This document shows, one piece after another, positions 1 through 8,877 of a DNA stretch of 64,000 nucleotides. This DNA comes from Dactylosporangium sp. AC04546 (GTDB lineage: Bacteria > Actinomycetota > Actinomycetes > Mycobacteriales > Micromonosporaceae). The stretch is taken from the NCBI RefSeq assembly GCF_022095675.1, contig NZ_JAHYSG010000031.1, forward strand, positions 1-64,000, written 5' to 3'. A program made the position numbers and the translations under genes. The notes beneath the pieces are model-generated. The model was not told where the DNA came from and did not search any database. It saw only the letters and a list, made by a program, of their open reading frames with translations. How positions within the stretch are numbered: the stretch's first letter is position 1; every line of letters begins with the position of its first letter.

Positions 1-286
1 ACACCCGGGAGGGTGTGGCGGCGGTCGGGGGTGCTGCCCCGGCGCGGAGTGCGGGCGGTGGCTAGGGGACTGAGTTGCCGGGCGTGGCTCTGCGGGACAA
101 CAGCGCGGCGCGCGGGAGCTGTGGCGGTCCGGGCGAAGGAGCGGCCCGGCGCTGCTGGCCGTCGCCGACCGGGTCGTGGTCGTCGAGGCGTGGTGGGCTG
201 AGAAGGCGGTCGGTGGAGGGGCGCAACCTGAGTGGGGGCGTGGGACTCTTCTCTGTGCAGCAGCCGGGGCAGAAGGGGAGCCGCGC

Positions 287-1651
287 GTGCCCGAACCGAT
301 GATCGAGCTGGACCTCACCACGCCGTGGGAGCCGGTCGTCGAGGCCGGGGCCTCGCCCAACCGGCAGCGGAGGCGGCGGGCCGGAGCGGCCGTCCTGGTC
401 GGGGTCGTTGCCGCCGGGCTGCTCACCGCCGCGGCGCCCGCGCGGGCCTACGAACCCCTGTTCGCGCTCGACTACCAGGTTACCGGGGTGTACCTGGCCG
501 GCGGGCGGGTCTTTGCCGGGCGGTACAAGCGGGCCGGGGCCGGGCAGGAGCTCGAGGCGTTCGACGCGCGGAACGGGCGGCTGCTGTGGAGTCTGCAGAT
601 GGCGCAGAACCAGTATGTCCGCAGCGTCACCGCCGGCGTCGTCGTGCTGCTGCAGCAGCGCGGTGAACCCGACGACGCCGTCAGTGACGTCGCCGTGCAC
701 GATGCCGCCACCGGGGAGCGGCTGTGGCAGCGGGAGTCGGTGTGGGTCTTCGGGCGGTTCGGCGGGCGCATGCTCATCGACGAGATGGTCGACGGTGAAG
801 TACCGGAACGGCAGTTCGTCGTCGACGAGAATGACGACGGCGTGATCCGCAACCAGGCGCCCGAGCTGCGCGAGCAGCATCTCCTGGCGCTCGACGAGCG
901 GACCGGGACCGTCGAATGGCGGCTCGACGTGCCCAAGGGGAACCGGCTGTCGTTCGAGTTGGGCAGCGGCTGGGAGGACCTGACCGGCATGGTCGAGCTG
1001 ACGCCGGCCGGGGAGCTGCGCCGGCACGACCCGCGCGACGGCGTTGTCACGCGGACGGACCGGCTCGACTGGTCCGGGGCGGTCTCGTGGTTCGAGATGG
1101 ACGGCGCGGAGGTGGTGGTCTTTCGGGTCGGGGACGTCGGCGGCGACGTGTACGACCTCGCGTCCGGGCGGCGGCTGTGGCACTGGCAGGACCCGGAGCA
1201 CTACGGCGGGCTCGGCTCCTGCTGGCCAGGCCTGTACTGCGTGCAGGGCCAGAGCGGTACCACCGCCGTCGACCGGCGGACCGGGCGCACCGTGTGGCGG
1301 CTCCAGCAGTACAACAGCATCCTCGGACTGACGGCGGACGCCATGATCATGAGCGTGTGGGAGTCGCCCGACCTCGACCCCCGGTCGGTCGCCGCCGTCG
1401 ACCCGCGGACCGGGCAGGCGACGACCGTGCTGGAGGGGTGGAACGCGGTCCAGCTGGACGGGCCGCGGATCGTCGTCTGGAAGACCGTCGGGCAGCGCGA
1501 CGCGGTCCTCGCCGAGCTCGACCCGGCGACCGGGCGGGTGGCGGTGTTCGGCCGGGCGCACGACTGGTTCGGCCGGCCGTCGTGCGTGACCGAGCGGCGG
1601 ACCCTCGCCTGCGTCGTGGTCGGCGGGCTCACCGTCTGGCGGCTGCCATGA
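287..1651 (+). CDS. Membrane-anchored PQQ-like beta-propeller protein, paralog 1
   Basis: A 454-residue protein whose body is made of repeated outer-propeller strands of the type GERLWxxE and GRLLWSL, as in PQQ-like/quinoprotein repeat domains. The N-terminus is a short cytoplasmic tail beginning MPEPMIELDLTTPWEP, followed by an Arg cluster and one membrane segment at about residues 32-50, so the propeller should lie outside the cell. Two Cys pairs (CWPGLYC, and one in the C-terminal segment ending VWRLP) are conserved in the three following paralogs and could form disulfides. The GTG at 287 was chosen because AGAAGGGGAG ends 6 nt upstream; ATG 299 is too far from it. The stop overlaps the next start by ATGA. 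No enzymatic residues are recognised; a scaffold or sensor role is possible but unproven. Confidence 0.8.
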   Translation: MPEPMIELDLTTPWEPVVEAGASPNRQRRRRAGAAVLVGVVAAGLLTAAAPARAYEPLFALDYQVTGVYLAGGRVFAGRYKRAGAGQELEAFDARNGRLLWSLQMAQNQYVRSVTAGVVVLLQQRGEPDDAVSDVAVHDAATGERLWQRESVWVFGRFGGRMLIDEMVDGEVPERQFVVDENDDGVIRNQAPELREQHLLALDERTGTVEWRLDVPKGNRLSFELGSGWEDLTGMVELTPAGELRRHDPRDGVVTRTDRLDWSGAVSWFEMDGAEVVVFRVGDVGGDVYDLASGRRLWHWQDPEHYGGLGSCWPGLYCVQGQSGTTAVDRRTGRTVWRLQQYNSILGLTADAMIMSVWESPDLDPRSVAAVDPRTGQATTVLEGWNAVQLDGPRIVVWKTVGQRDAVLAELDPATGRVAVFGRAHDWFGRPSCVTERRTLACVVVGGLTVWRLP

Positions 1652-2991
1652 TGATCGAGCTCGACCTGAGCACGCCCTGGGAGCCGCCGGCGCCGCCCCG
1701 GCAGCGGCGGCGCTGGCCACTGGCGGTGCTGGTCGTCCTGGCCGCCTTCGCCTCTTTGGCGGCAGCGGTACCCCAGCAGGGCGCGACCCCGGCCTTCGAG
1801 GTCGAGCACAACGTGCTGAGCGTCGACGGGGCCGGCGGGCGGGTGTTCGCCGGGCGGTTCGGGTCGGTGGGCGGCGACCCGCGCCTGACCGCGTACCGGC
1901 TGCGGGACGGCGCCGAGCTGTGGACCGTGCCGATCTCGACCAGACAGCACTTCGCCTACGTCGATGCGGAGGTCGTCGCGCTCGACACCGCGTGGGAGGA
2001 GGGCGGCGGTCCCTCCAGCACCGTCGTCGTGCTCGACGCCGCCACCGGGGAGCGCCTCTGGGAACGCGACTTCGTGCAGGTCATCGGGCACTACGGCAGC
2101 CTTGTGATCATCGAGGACCTGGAGGAGGCGAAGGGCTTCCCGTGGCCGGGCTACGACCCCGACCAGGATCCGGCCGTCAACCCCACGCCGGCGGTGCGGC
2201 CGCTGCGGTACCGCGGCATCGATGAACGCACGGGCGGCGTGGCGTGGACCGTGGACGTGCCGGCCGGCTCGCTCGCCGAGATCGGCTGGGCCGGGGCGGG
2301 CTACCGGCTGGGCGGGTTCTCCGAGCTCGATCCGTCGGGGGTGCTGCGCCGGCGGGACCTCGCCACCGGGGCCGTGACCGACACCTATCAGCTGCGCTTC
2401 TCCGGCACGCTCTCGTCCTACACGGCCGGTGGAGAGCGGGTCGTGGTGTACCTCGCCGGGCGGCGCGGCGCCGACGTCTTCGACCGCACCTCGGGGGAGC
2501 GGCTGTGGCACTGGGAGGGCGACCAGTTCGACTGGCTCTTCGCCTGCGGGCCGGACCGTTTCTGCGCGGGCGGCGAGTCCGGGCTCGACATGCTCGAGGC
2601 CCGCACCGGCCGGCCGCTCTGGCACCTGGAGCGTTACGTGAACTTCCAGGGGTACGCCGGAGACAGCCTGCTCATGGGGACCTACCAGCAGCCGTCGCCC
2701 GACCATCCGGAGATCGTCGTCGTGGACCCGGACACCGGAACGGTGCAGCGCGCGATCGCGGGCTGGCGGGTGCTGCGCGCCGACGGCGACCGGCTCGTCG
2801 CCTGGCGGGCGATCGGCCCGTACCGCGCGCTGCTCGCCACGATCGACCCGGCGACCGGCGAGGTGACGATCTTCGGCCAGCCGGACGAGTGGTACGGCGA
2901 CCCGGACTGCATGGTCACCGACGGGAGCCTGGCCTGCGTCGTGGTCGGACGGCTGTCCGTCTGGAGACTGCCGCCGGAGCCCGCCGGTTAG
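1648..2991 (+). CDS. Membrane-anchored PQQ-like beta-propeller protein, paralog 2
   Basis: A 447-residue paralog of the preceding gene, translationally coupled to it by a 4-nt ATGA overlap. It has the same order: MMIELDLSTPWEP tail, an Arg-rich stop-transfer stretch, a membrane helix at about residues 24-40, then propeller repeats (GAELWTV, GERLWERD, GERLWHWE, GRPLWHLE). The CGPDRFC pair and the C-terminal Cys pair before VWRLPPEPAG match those of paralog 1. The similarity of the two N-terminal tails (IELDLxTPWEP) is striking for a cytoplasmic region and suggests a shared binding partner. Function is unknown. Fusion with the longer upstream open frame is rejected because that part lies in the wrong frame of paralog 1. 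Confidence 0.8.
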   Translation: MMIELDLSTPWEPPAPPRQRRRWPLAVLVVLAAFASLAAAVPQQGATPAFEVEHNVLSVDGAGGRVFAGRFGSVGGDPRLTAYRLRDGAELWTVPISTRQHFAYVDAEVVALDTAWEEGGGPSSTVVVLDAATGERLWERDFVQVIGHYGSLVIIEDLEEAKGFPWPGYDPDQDPAVNPTPAVRPLRYRGIDERTGGVAWTVDVPAGSLAEIGWAGAGYRLGGFSELDPSGVLRRRDLATGAVTDTYQLRFSGTLSSYTAGGERVVVYLAGRRGADVFDRTSGERLWHWEGDQFDWLFACGPDRFCAGGESGLDMLEARTGRPLWHLERYVNFQGYAGDSLLMGTYQQPSPDHPEIVVVDPDTGTVQRAIAGWRVLRADGDRLVAWRAIGPYRALLATIDPATGEVTIFGQPDEWYGDPDCMVTDGSLACVVVGRLSVWRLPPEPAG

Positions 2992-3003
2992 CACAATGGA
3001 ACC

Positions 3004-4284
3004 GTGCCGGTGAGCACGGTCACCATCGACCTGGGCGTGATCGACGACCGCTGGGCGGTCGACGCCGACCAGCGCCCCTCCGGCCTGCCCCGCGGCTGGG
3101 GGCTGTTCGGGGTGCTCGCGCTGCTGCTGTCGCTGGTCTCGGCGGTACCGGTGCCGGAGCGTCCGCACGAGGTGACCCGGCAGCCGCTGCGCAGCGGCGA
3201 GTTCCACCTGGCCGGCGGGGCGCTGTTCGTGCTGGAGAGCCACAAGACCCCGACCCCGGTGCAGGCGTTCGACGCCGGCGACGGCGAGTCCCGCTGGACG
3301 TACACGCCGCCCGGCCTATCCACGCTGTCCTACGTGAGCGCCGCCGGCGACCTCGTGGTGCTCTCGCCCGACCTGTGCCGGTCCGGGGTCACCGGCACGA
3401 CCGTCGCGCTCGACCTGCACACCGGCTGGGAGCGCTGGCGCTCGACCGGGGTGCCGGTCCGCACCGCGCCGGGCATCCCCGGCACCGTCGTGCTGCGCAG
3501 CCTGTGGTCCGACGGCTGCACGGCGCTGGGCGCCGGCACCCCGACCGGTGGGACGCTGCGCTGGCTGGCGATCGACGGCGCCGGCCGGACGCTGTGGGAG
3601 ACCGCGGTCGAGTCGGGCACGCGGGTCGCGGTCGACGGCGCCGAGGCGGGCGCCGGCTGGGCCGCGCTGCTCGACAAGCGTGGGACGGTCAGCATGGTGG
3701 ACTTCGCGACCGGGGCGCGCACGGCGACCGGGGTCACGGCCGGCCCCGAGGACCTCGTCGAGGCGGCCGGCGACCTGCTCGTCGTGGTGTCCGCGACGAC
3801 GCTCGCGGCGTACGACCAGCGCGCCGGCTTCGCGGTGCGCTGGACCGTGCCGCTGCCGGTCGAGCGCACCGACCACTTCGCCGTGCGCCCCTGCGCCCGG
3901 GCGCTCTGCGTCGTCGGCCGGCGCACGGTGGTCCTCGACCCGGCGACCGGAGCTCCGCTGTGGACGGTTCAGGGCCGGCCGCCGCTGACCCTGGTCCCGG
4001 GCGGGCTGCTGTCCGGCGCGGGCGCGTCGCTGCTCGACCCGGCCACCGGCGCTCCGCTCGCCGACCGCCCGGACTGGGCCGTGCTCGGCGTGGCCGGCCC
4101 GCGGCTGCTGCTCGGACTGGTGTCCGGCGAGGACGCGACGCTGCTCGCCTGGTCGACCGGCGGGGAGCCGGCGCCCTTCGCCACCGTCGGCGACGTCATC
4201 GGCGGCTGTGAGCTGGAGGGCGGGTACCTCGCCTGCCGCACGCCCGACGACGACGTCGTGCTGATCCGGTTGCCGGTCCACTGA
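3004..4284 (+). CDS. Membrane-anchored PQQ-like beta-propeller protein, paralog 3
   Basis: A 426-residue protein read from a GTG 12 nt after the previous stop, so probably in the same transcript. The cytoplasmic tail carries TIDLGVIDDRW, a diverged form of the IELDL motif. A membrane helix spans about residues 31-48. The exterior part has PQQ-like repeats (GESRWTY, GWERWRST, GAPLWTV). It keeps the two shared Cys pairs (CARALC, and GCELEGGYLAC near the end) and has extra Cys around the third blade (LCRSG, DGCTALG). It is more diverged than paralogs 1 and 2 but clearly related in architecture. The role is unknown. Confidence 0.75.
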   Translation: MPVSTVTIDLGVIDDRWAVDADQRPSGLPRGWGLFGVLALLLSLVSAVPVPERPHEVTRQPLRSGEFHLAGGALFVLESHKTPTPVQAFDAGDGESRWTYTPPGLSTLSYVSAAGDLVVLSPDLCRSGVTGTTVALDLHTGWERWRSTGVPVRTAPGIPGTVVLRSLWSDGCTALGAGTPTGGTLRWLAIDGAGRTLWETAVESGTRVAVDGAEAGAGWAALLDKRGTVSMVDFATGARTATGVTAGPEDLVEAAGDLLVVVSATTLAAYDQRAGFAVRWTVPLPVERTDHFAVRPCARALCVVGRRTVVLDPATGAPLWTVQGRPPLTLVPGGLLSGAGASLLDPATGAPLADRPDWAVLGVAGPRLLLGLVSGEDATLLAWSTGGEPAPFATVGDVIGGCELEGGYLACRTPDDDVVLIRLPVH

Positions 4285-4329
4285 TGCGCTCGACTGGCGA
4301 CCTTCGCGCGCAGCAGGGACATTGGAAGT

Positions 4330-5721
4330 GTGGGCGAGCCATTGATTGATCTCGGTGAATTGAAGCCGCGTCCGGCCGACGAGATCGACTTCGGGTTGCC
4401 ACCAGCCACCGCCGGTGACGCGAGCCGGCGCCAGTGGCCGATCGTCGCGGTCCTCTCGCTCGTCGTCGTGCTCGCCACCGGATCGCTGCCGGCGCGGCAG
4501 GTCGAGGAGATGGGCATGCTGGCCGACCACACCGTGGGGTTCGTCGCCGACCGGAGCTCGCTGTACGCGCTGCGGGAGGAGCCGGCACTGACCGCCTTCG
4601 ACTGGCGCACCGGGTCGGTCAAGTGGACCAAGTCGATGCCGCCCGACAGCGGGCAGGTGTACCTCGCCGCCGACCGCGCATACGTGCGCCACCGTCCCTG
4701 CACGAACACCGTCGGCTGGAGCCTGGAGCGGCTCGACCCGAAGACGGGGGAGCAGGCCTGGACGCGCTCCGGAGCGCCGGTGGCGGTCATCGGCGGTCCG
4801 CCCGGCCGGCCCCCGGGGCTGCTCGTCGTCGACGAGCGCTCGCCGAGCTGCCCGCCGGTCGTGCCGGCCCGCAACGCCCCGCAGACCTCGGTGCGGCTGG
4901 CCGGCCTCGACGCCGAGACCGGCGTGATCCGGTGGGCGTTCGAGATGCCGCAGGGCGGCCGGCTCGTCGCGCCGGAGGTGCCCGGCAGTCCGCGGTTCGT
5001 CATCTGGTACCCCGGAGGCCACACGGAGGTGCGCGACGCGACCACGGGGGCGGTCGTCAGCGGAGCCGACCTGTCCGAGCTGGCCGACGGGCCGCCGACG
5101 AGCGTGCGGATCGTGGGCGGGCTGCTCGTCATCGTCTCGGTGCGCAACGACGGGGCGCTCATCACGGCGTACGCGATGGAGGCGCTGCGGTACCAGTGGC
5201 ACCAGCTCTTCCGCTCGGCCGAGCCGGTCCCGATCGCCGAGCTCGCCTACGGCCCGGTCGTGGTCGCCTGCGGGCCGATGCTGTGCGTGCCGAACTGGCG
5301 GGACATCGCCGTGCTCGACCCGGCCACCGGCCAGCAGCGGTGGCGCCGCCCGATCCAGCTCGACGGCGTCGGCCCGGGCGTGCTCGTCGCCCGCGACCGC
5401 GGCGACTTCATGCGGATCCGGGTCGTCGACTGGCACACCGGCCAGGACCTGACCGACCTGCGCGGCTGGGGCGTGGTCCCGACCGCGACCGACGGCACCG
5501 ACGCCGAGGACATCACCGCCGCCGGGGCCGGGGCGTCGCACGTCATCGTGCAGAAGCCCGACGGCGACACCTCCCAGATCGCCAGGATCGACCTGCGCAC
5601 CGGAGAGGTCACGCCGCTGGGCACGGTGACGCCGGTCCCGTCGCGCTGCGCGATGCGCGGGCAGCGCCTGTCGTGCCTGGCCGACGGCGACTCCGTGCAC
5701 CTGTGGCGGCTTCCCGTCTGA
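4330..5721 (+). CDS. Membrane-anchored PQQ-like beta-propeller protein, paralog 4
   Basis: A 463-residue fourth member of the run, starting at GTG 4330 (MGEPLIDLGELKPRP). The tail again contains an (I/L)IDLG motif, then a membrane helix at about residues 36-53, then propeller repeats (GSVKWTK, GEQAWTR, GQQRWRR). Conserved Cys pairs occur at CGPMLC and RCAMRGQRLSC, with the chain ending in LWRLPV as in paralogs 1 and 2. A gap of 45 nt separates it from paralog 3. It lies 70 nt upstream of a two-component system on the same strand, so the propellers and the kinase may share regulation or signal; this is inference from position only. Confidence 0.75.
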   Translation: MGEPLIDLGELKPRPADEIDFGLPPATAGDASRRQWPIVAVLSLVVVLATGSLPARQVEEMGMLADHTVGFVADRSSLYALREEPALTAFDWRTGSVKWTKSMPPDSGQVYLAADRAYVRHRPCTNTVGWSLERLDPKTGEQAWTRSGAPVAVIGGPPGRPPGLLVVDERSPSCPPVVPARNAPQTSVRLAGLDAETGVIRWAFEMPQGGRLVAPEVPGSPRFVIWYPGGHTEVRDATTGAVVSGADLSELADGPPTSVRIVGGLLVIVSVRNDGALITAYAMEALRYQWHQLFRSAEPVPIAELAYGPVVVACGPMLCVPNWRDIAVLDPATGQQRWRRPIQLDGVGPGVLVARDRGDFMRIRVVDWHTGQDLTDLRGWGVVPTATDGTDAEDITAAGAGASHVIVQKPDGDTSQIARIDLRTGEVTPLGTVTPVPSRCAMRGQRLSCLADGDSVHLWRLPV

Positions 5722-5791
5722 CGTTACGGTTACTCACGCGGACTTCACAGCCGGTGGACGACACTGGCTCGATCCGGGTTGGGAGACTGAC

Positions 5792-6457
5792 GTGCGCGTG
5801 CTGGTGATCGAAGACGAGCGGAGCCTGGCCGACGCGATCGTTCGCGGTCTACGGCGGCAGGGCATGGCCGTCGACGTCGCCTACGACGGCGCCGACGGGC
5901 ACGAGATGGCCATGGTGACGCGGTACGACGTGGTCGTCCTCGACCGTGACCTGCCGAGCAAGCACGGCGACGAGATCTGCGCCGACCTGGTCGCCTCGGG
6001 CGCGCTGACCCGGGTGCTCATGCTCACGGCGAGCGGCAGCGTCGCCGACCGCGTGGAGGGCCTGCAGATCGGCGCCGACGACTACCTGCCCAAGCCGTTC
6101 GACTTCAGCGAGCTGGTCGCCCGCGTGCAGGCGCTCGGCCGCCGGGCGACCCCGGCCGCGCCGCCGGTGCTCACCATCGCCGACCTCGTCCTCGACCAGG
6201 CCAAGCGGACCGCCACGCGGGCCGGTCAGCCGCTCGACCTGACCCGCAAGGAGTTCGGCCTGCTGGAGGAGCTGCTCAAGGCCCGCGGGGCCGTGGTGTC
6301 CAGCGAGGAGCTGCTGGAGCGGGTCTGGGACGCCAACGCCGACCCGTTCACGACCACCGTCCGCGTGACGATGATGACCCTGCGCAAGAAGCTCGGCGAG
6401 CCGGCGCTGATCGAGACCGTCGTGGGTGCCGGCTACCGCACCCGGCTCCCGCAATGA
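5792..6457 (+). CDS. OmpR-family response regulator, CutR-like
   Basis: A 221-residue DNA-binding response regulator. Residues 1-115 form the receiver: acidic pocket in VIEDE, phospho-acceptor Asp51 in VVLDRDLPS, Thr in MLTAS and Lys in LPKPFD. Residues 130-221 form the winged-helix effector (LTRKEFGLLEELL, RVTMMTLRKKLGEP, GAGYR). The wording of the receiver (VDVAYDGADG, YDVVVLDRDLP) resembles CutR of Streptomyces. Start GTG 5792 follows GGGAGA with 5 nt spacing. The stop overlaps the kinase start (ATGA), so the pair is co-translated. Promoter and target genes cannot be fixed from sequence; the propeller genes just upstream are candidates. Confidence 0.93.
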   Translation: MRVLVIEDERSLADAIVRGLRRQGMAVDVAYDGADGHEMAMVTRYDVVVLDRDLPSKHGDEICADLVASGALTRVLMLTASGSVADRVEGLQIGADDYLPKPFDFSELVARVQALGRRATPAAPPVLTIADLVLDQAKRTATRAGQPLDLTRKEFGLLEELLKARGAVVSSEELLERVWDANADPFTTTVRVTMMTLRKKLGEPALIETVVGAGYRTRLPQ

Positions 6458-7662
6458 CCGTCTACGACGCCCGTCGCGCCGCCGTCTTCCGGCCCACCCT
6501 GCGCCTGCGCCTCACGCTGCTCAACGGCATCCTGCTGGTCGGCGCCGGCCTGGTGCTGGTCATCCTGGCCTACATCCTGGTCGACGGCGCGCTGAAGCCG
6601 GCCGACCAGCTCCAGCCGGGCACCCGCGTGGTGCTCGCGGACGGCTCCGAGCTCGACGCCCACCAGTGGCAGACCGAGCTGGTCGACAGCGCCGAGTGGG
6701 AGCTGCTCACGCGGGGCAGCCTGGCGCTGCTGCTCATCGGCATCGTCGGCGTCGCCGGCGCCTACGTCGTGGCCGGCCGGGCCCTGCGCCCGTTGCAGCG
6801 GGTCACCACCACCGCGCAGCGGCTCACCGGCGAGACGCTCGACGCGCGCATCAACTACGACGGGGCCGACGACGAGGTGTCGGAGCTCGCCAAGACCTTC
6901 GACGCGATGCTCGACCGCATCGGCGAGTCCTTCGAGACGCAGAAACGCTTCGTGGCCAACGCCTCGCACGAGCTGCGCACGCCGCTGGCGGTCATGCGCA
7001 CCGAGGTCGACGTCACGCTCGATGATCCGGAGGCCGACGTCGAGGAGTACCGCCGGATGGCCACCGTCGTCCGGGACGCCTCGATGCGGGCCAACGCGCT
7101 GGTCGAGTCGCTGCTGCTGCTCGCCCGGACCGAGGCGCAGGCCGGCCGCCGGCTGGGCCGGAAGGTCGGCGCCGACCTCGCGACGGGCGTCACGGTGGCG
7201 ATGTCGGCGATGGGCAAGGAGATCAAGCGCCTGAACCTCGCGGTGGACACCGACCTCAAGCCGGCCAATGTCGTGGGCGACCCGGGCCTGCTCGACCGGC
7301 TCGCGGGCAACCTGATCGAGAACGCGGTGCGGTACAACCACCTCGGCGGGCGGATCTGGGCGCGCACCGGCACCGACGACACACTGGCCTGGCTCGTGGT
7401 CGGCAACACGGGCTTCGAGGTGGCCCCGGCGGACGTCCCGGCCCTGTTCGAGCCGTTCCGCCGCGGCGGCCGCGAGCGCACCGGCGCCCGTGGCTCGGGC
7501 CTGGGCCTGTCGATCGTCCGCGCGGTCTGCGACGCCCACGGCGGCGGTGTGAGCGCGGTGGCCCTGGACGGCGGCGGCCTGGAGGTCACCGTCAGCCTCC
7601 CCGCGGCGGCCCTGACCCCGCTGCTGTCGGGGACCGCCACGGTGAAGCCGGCCGCCCGCTGA
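6454..7662 (+). CDS. Sensor histidine kinase, CutS-like
   Basis: A 402-residue membrane kinase partnered with the overlapping upstream regulator. Two membrane helices (about residues 26-47 and 89-110) bracket a very short external loop of some 40 residues that has no Cys. A HAMP-type linker follows, then the H-box FVANASHELRTPL with phospho-acceptor His172, the N-box NLIENAVRYN, and the glycine box TGARGSGLGLSIV. All catalytic elements are intact. The small sensor loop suggests sensing at or within the membrane, or through a partner; the external propeller proteins encoded just upstream are possible partners, but nothing in the sequence proves that. Confidence 0.93.
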   Translation: MTVYDARRAAVFRPTLRLRLTLLNGILLVGAGLVLVILAYILVDGALKPADQLQPGTRVVLADGSELDAHQWQTELVDSAEWELLTRGSLALLLIGIVGVAGAYVVAGRALRPLQRVTTTAQRLTGETLDARINYDGADDEVSELAKTFDAMLDRIGESFETQKRFVANASHELRTPLAVMRTEVDVTLDDPEADVEEYRRMATVVRDASMRANALVESLLLLARTEAQAGRRLGRKVGADLATGVTVAMSAMGKEIKRLNLAVDTDLKPANVVGDPGLLDRLAGNLIENAVRYNHLGGRIWARTGTDDTLAWLVVGNTGFEVAPADVPALFEPFRRGGRERTGARGSGLGLSIVRAVCDAHGGGVSAVALDGGGLEVTVSLPAAALTPLLSGTATVKPAAR

Positions 7663-8517
7663 TCAGTGCCGCAGCGCGTGGGCGGCGTGGGTGCGGCGGA
7701 GGCGGACGGCCAGGTCGACCAGCGATACCAGGATGAGCAGGGCGGTGATGCTCTTGAAGGTCTCGTCGGCCGCGGCGGTGGCGAAGATCGGGCCGCTGCC
7801 GATCAGCCACGTGAGGACCGCGCAGGTGACGGCGCCATGGAACAGCTGCGTGACCGGCCAGGGCTTCCAGATCGCCACCGCCTCGCCCACCAGGAGGGTG
7901 AGGAGCAGGGCGAACATCACCGGCCCGCGCACGTCGAGGAAGCGCTCGTCGTAGGTGAGCGCATCGATCGCCGGCTGGGGCAGGCCGGCCATCCTGCAGG
8001 CCGCCGCCGGGTCGATGAGGACGGCCGTGCCCGCCGTGTAGAAGGCCAGGGCGGCGGCGCGGCCGGCGCGGTTGACGTGCTTGTTGGGCGCCGGGCGGGG
8101 CCGCCACCGCGCGGGGCGCCGGCGGCGCTGCCAGGCCCGCAGGGCGAAGCCGACGAACAGCAGGCCGAGCCAGGCGAAGACCACCTGCCAGGCCGCGTCC
8201 GACGCCTGCTGGAAGTCGCGGACCGGCTTGATGAGCTCGCCGAGGACCGCGCCGAAGTGGATCAGCAGCACCCCGCCGATCGCCAGCGACAGGAAGTTGC
8301 GGGTGTCCACCGGGTCGATCAGGGTGACCGGCTGCCCATAGCGGGCGGCGACCTCGGCCGGATGCCCGAAGTCCGCGAGCAGGGTCTCGACGTCCCGGCC
8401 CTCCACCTCCTCCGTCAGCAGCTCGCGCAGCTCCCGGGCCACGTCGTGGCGCTGCCGGCGGGGCAGGAGCGCCACGACGTCGGCAACATACCGGTCGATC
8501 AGTTCGTCAGCGGTCAT
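7663..8517 (-). CDS. HAAS-domain multi-pass membrane protein
   Basis: A 284-residue protein. The first 75 residues (MTADELIDRYVADVVALLP, LREL, VETLLADFGHPAEVAARY) match the HAAS signalling domain that is commonly encoded beside PadR regulators. The remainder has about five or six hydrophobic segments (for example SLAIGGVLLIHFGAVLG, VVFAWLGLLFVGFAL, MFALLLTLLVGEAVAIW) separated by a basic loop rich in Arg and Pro. The ATG at 8517 overlaps the PadR stop (ATGA), so both are one transcript. HAAS domains are thought to interact with PadR proteins, which would let this protein hold the repressor at the membrane; that is family knowledge, not shown here. Confidence 0.8.
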   Translation of the reverse strand: MTADELIDRYVADVVALLPRRQRHDVARELRELLTEEVEGRDVETLLADFGHPAEVAARYGQPVTLIDPVDTRNFLSLAIGGVLLIHFGAVLGELIKPVRDFQQASDAAWQVVFAWLGLLFVGFALRAWQRRRRPARWRPRPAPNKHVNRAGRAAALAFYTAGTAVLIDPAAACRMAGLPQPAIDALTYDERFLDVRGPVMFALLLTLLVGEAVAIWKPWPVTQLFHGAVTCAVLTWLIGSGPIFATAAADETFKSITALLILVSLVDLAVRLRRTHAAHALRH

Positions 8518-8846
8518 GACGCCTCCAGAAGATTCCCCATCGCCTCGTTGAGGCCGCGCCAGGAGCCGGTCAGCCGCCGGAGCAGGCGTTCGCCCTCGTC
8601 GCTGAGCTTGTAGTAGCGCCGGGGCTTGCCGTCCGCGGTCCGCCACTCGCTGCTCAGCACGCCCTGCGCCTCCAGGCGGCGCAGCAGCGGATACAACGTG
8701 CCCTCCTCGATCGGCAGGCCCTTCTCGACGAGGGACTGCCGCAGCTCGTAGCCGTAACGCAGCTCGCGCAGCTGGGAGAGCACCGCCAGCACGACGACGC
8801 CCCGGCGCAGCTCCTGCTCAAGCTTCTCGAAGGCATCGCTTACCAT
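8514..8846 (-). CDS. PadR-family transcriptional regulator
   Basis: A 110-residue winged-helix regulator of the short PadR class. The sequence FEKLEQELRRGVVVLAVLSQLRELRYGYELRQSLVEKGLPIEEGTLYPLLRRLEAQGVLSSEW contains the PadR recognition helix (GTLYPLLRRLE) and wing (PRRYYKLSDEGERLL). ATG 8846 gives the usual N-terminus; a slightly longer form from upstream in-frame codons is possible. Two 17-bp direct repeats lie across the start codon and leader (8842-8875) and are plausible autoregulatory operator sites. It is co-translated with the HAAS membrane protein. Confidence 0.92.
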   Translation of the reverse strand: MVSDAFEKLEQELRRGVVVLAVLSQLRELRYGYELRQSLVEKGLPIEEGTLYPLLRRLEAQGVLSSEWRTADGKPRRYYKLSDEGERLLRRLTGSWRGLNEAMGNLLEAS

Positions 8847-8875
8847 GCGGCACACAGTACCATGTGGCACACAGC
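8842..8875. promoter_or_regulatory. Tandem 17-bp direct repeat at the padR start, candidate operator
   Basis: ACCATGCGGCACACAGT (8842-8858) is followed at once by ACCATGTGGCACACAGC (8859-8875), 15 of 17 identical. On the minus strand each copy reads TGTGTGCC-(A/G)CATGG; the second contains the perfect TGTGCCACA dyad. It covers the padR start codon and ends 3 nt before the stop of the upstream GGDEF gene. The position fits PadR autorepression, but binding is inferred. Confidence 0.5.
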
Positions 8876-8877
8876 TT

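Noticed and set aside
1..286. C-terminal end of an upstream gene at the left edge
   Set aside because: A frame open from base 3 to a TAG at 63-65 could be such an end, but 20 codons are too few to support it and other frames are equally possible. Nothing else is supported before the first propeller gene.
3316..5700. Long antisense open frames (for example 3316-5700 minus, 8845-10803 plus, 22996-24828 minus, 30-kb plus frame)
   Set aside because: They lie opposite well-supported genes, have Arg/Gly/Ala/Pro-rich low-complexity translations and arise from the high GC content.
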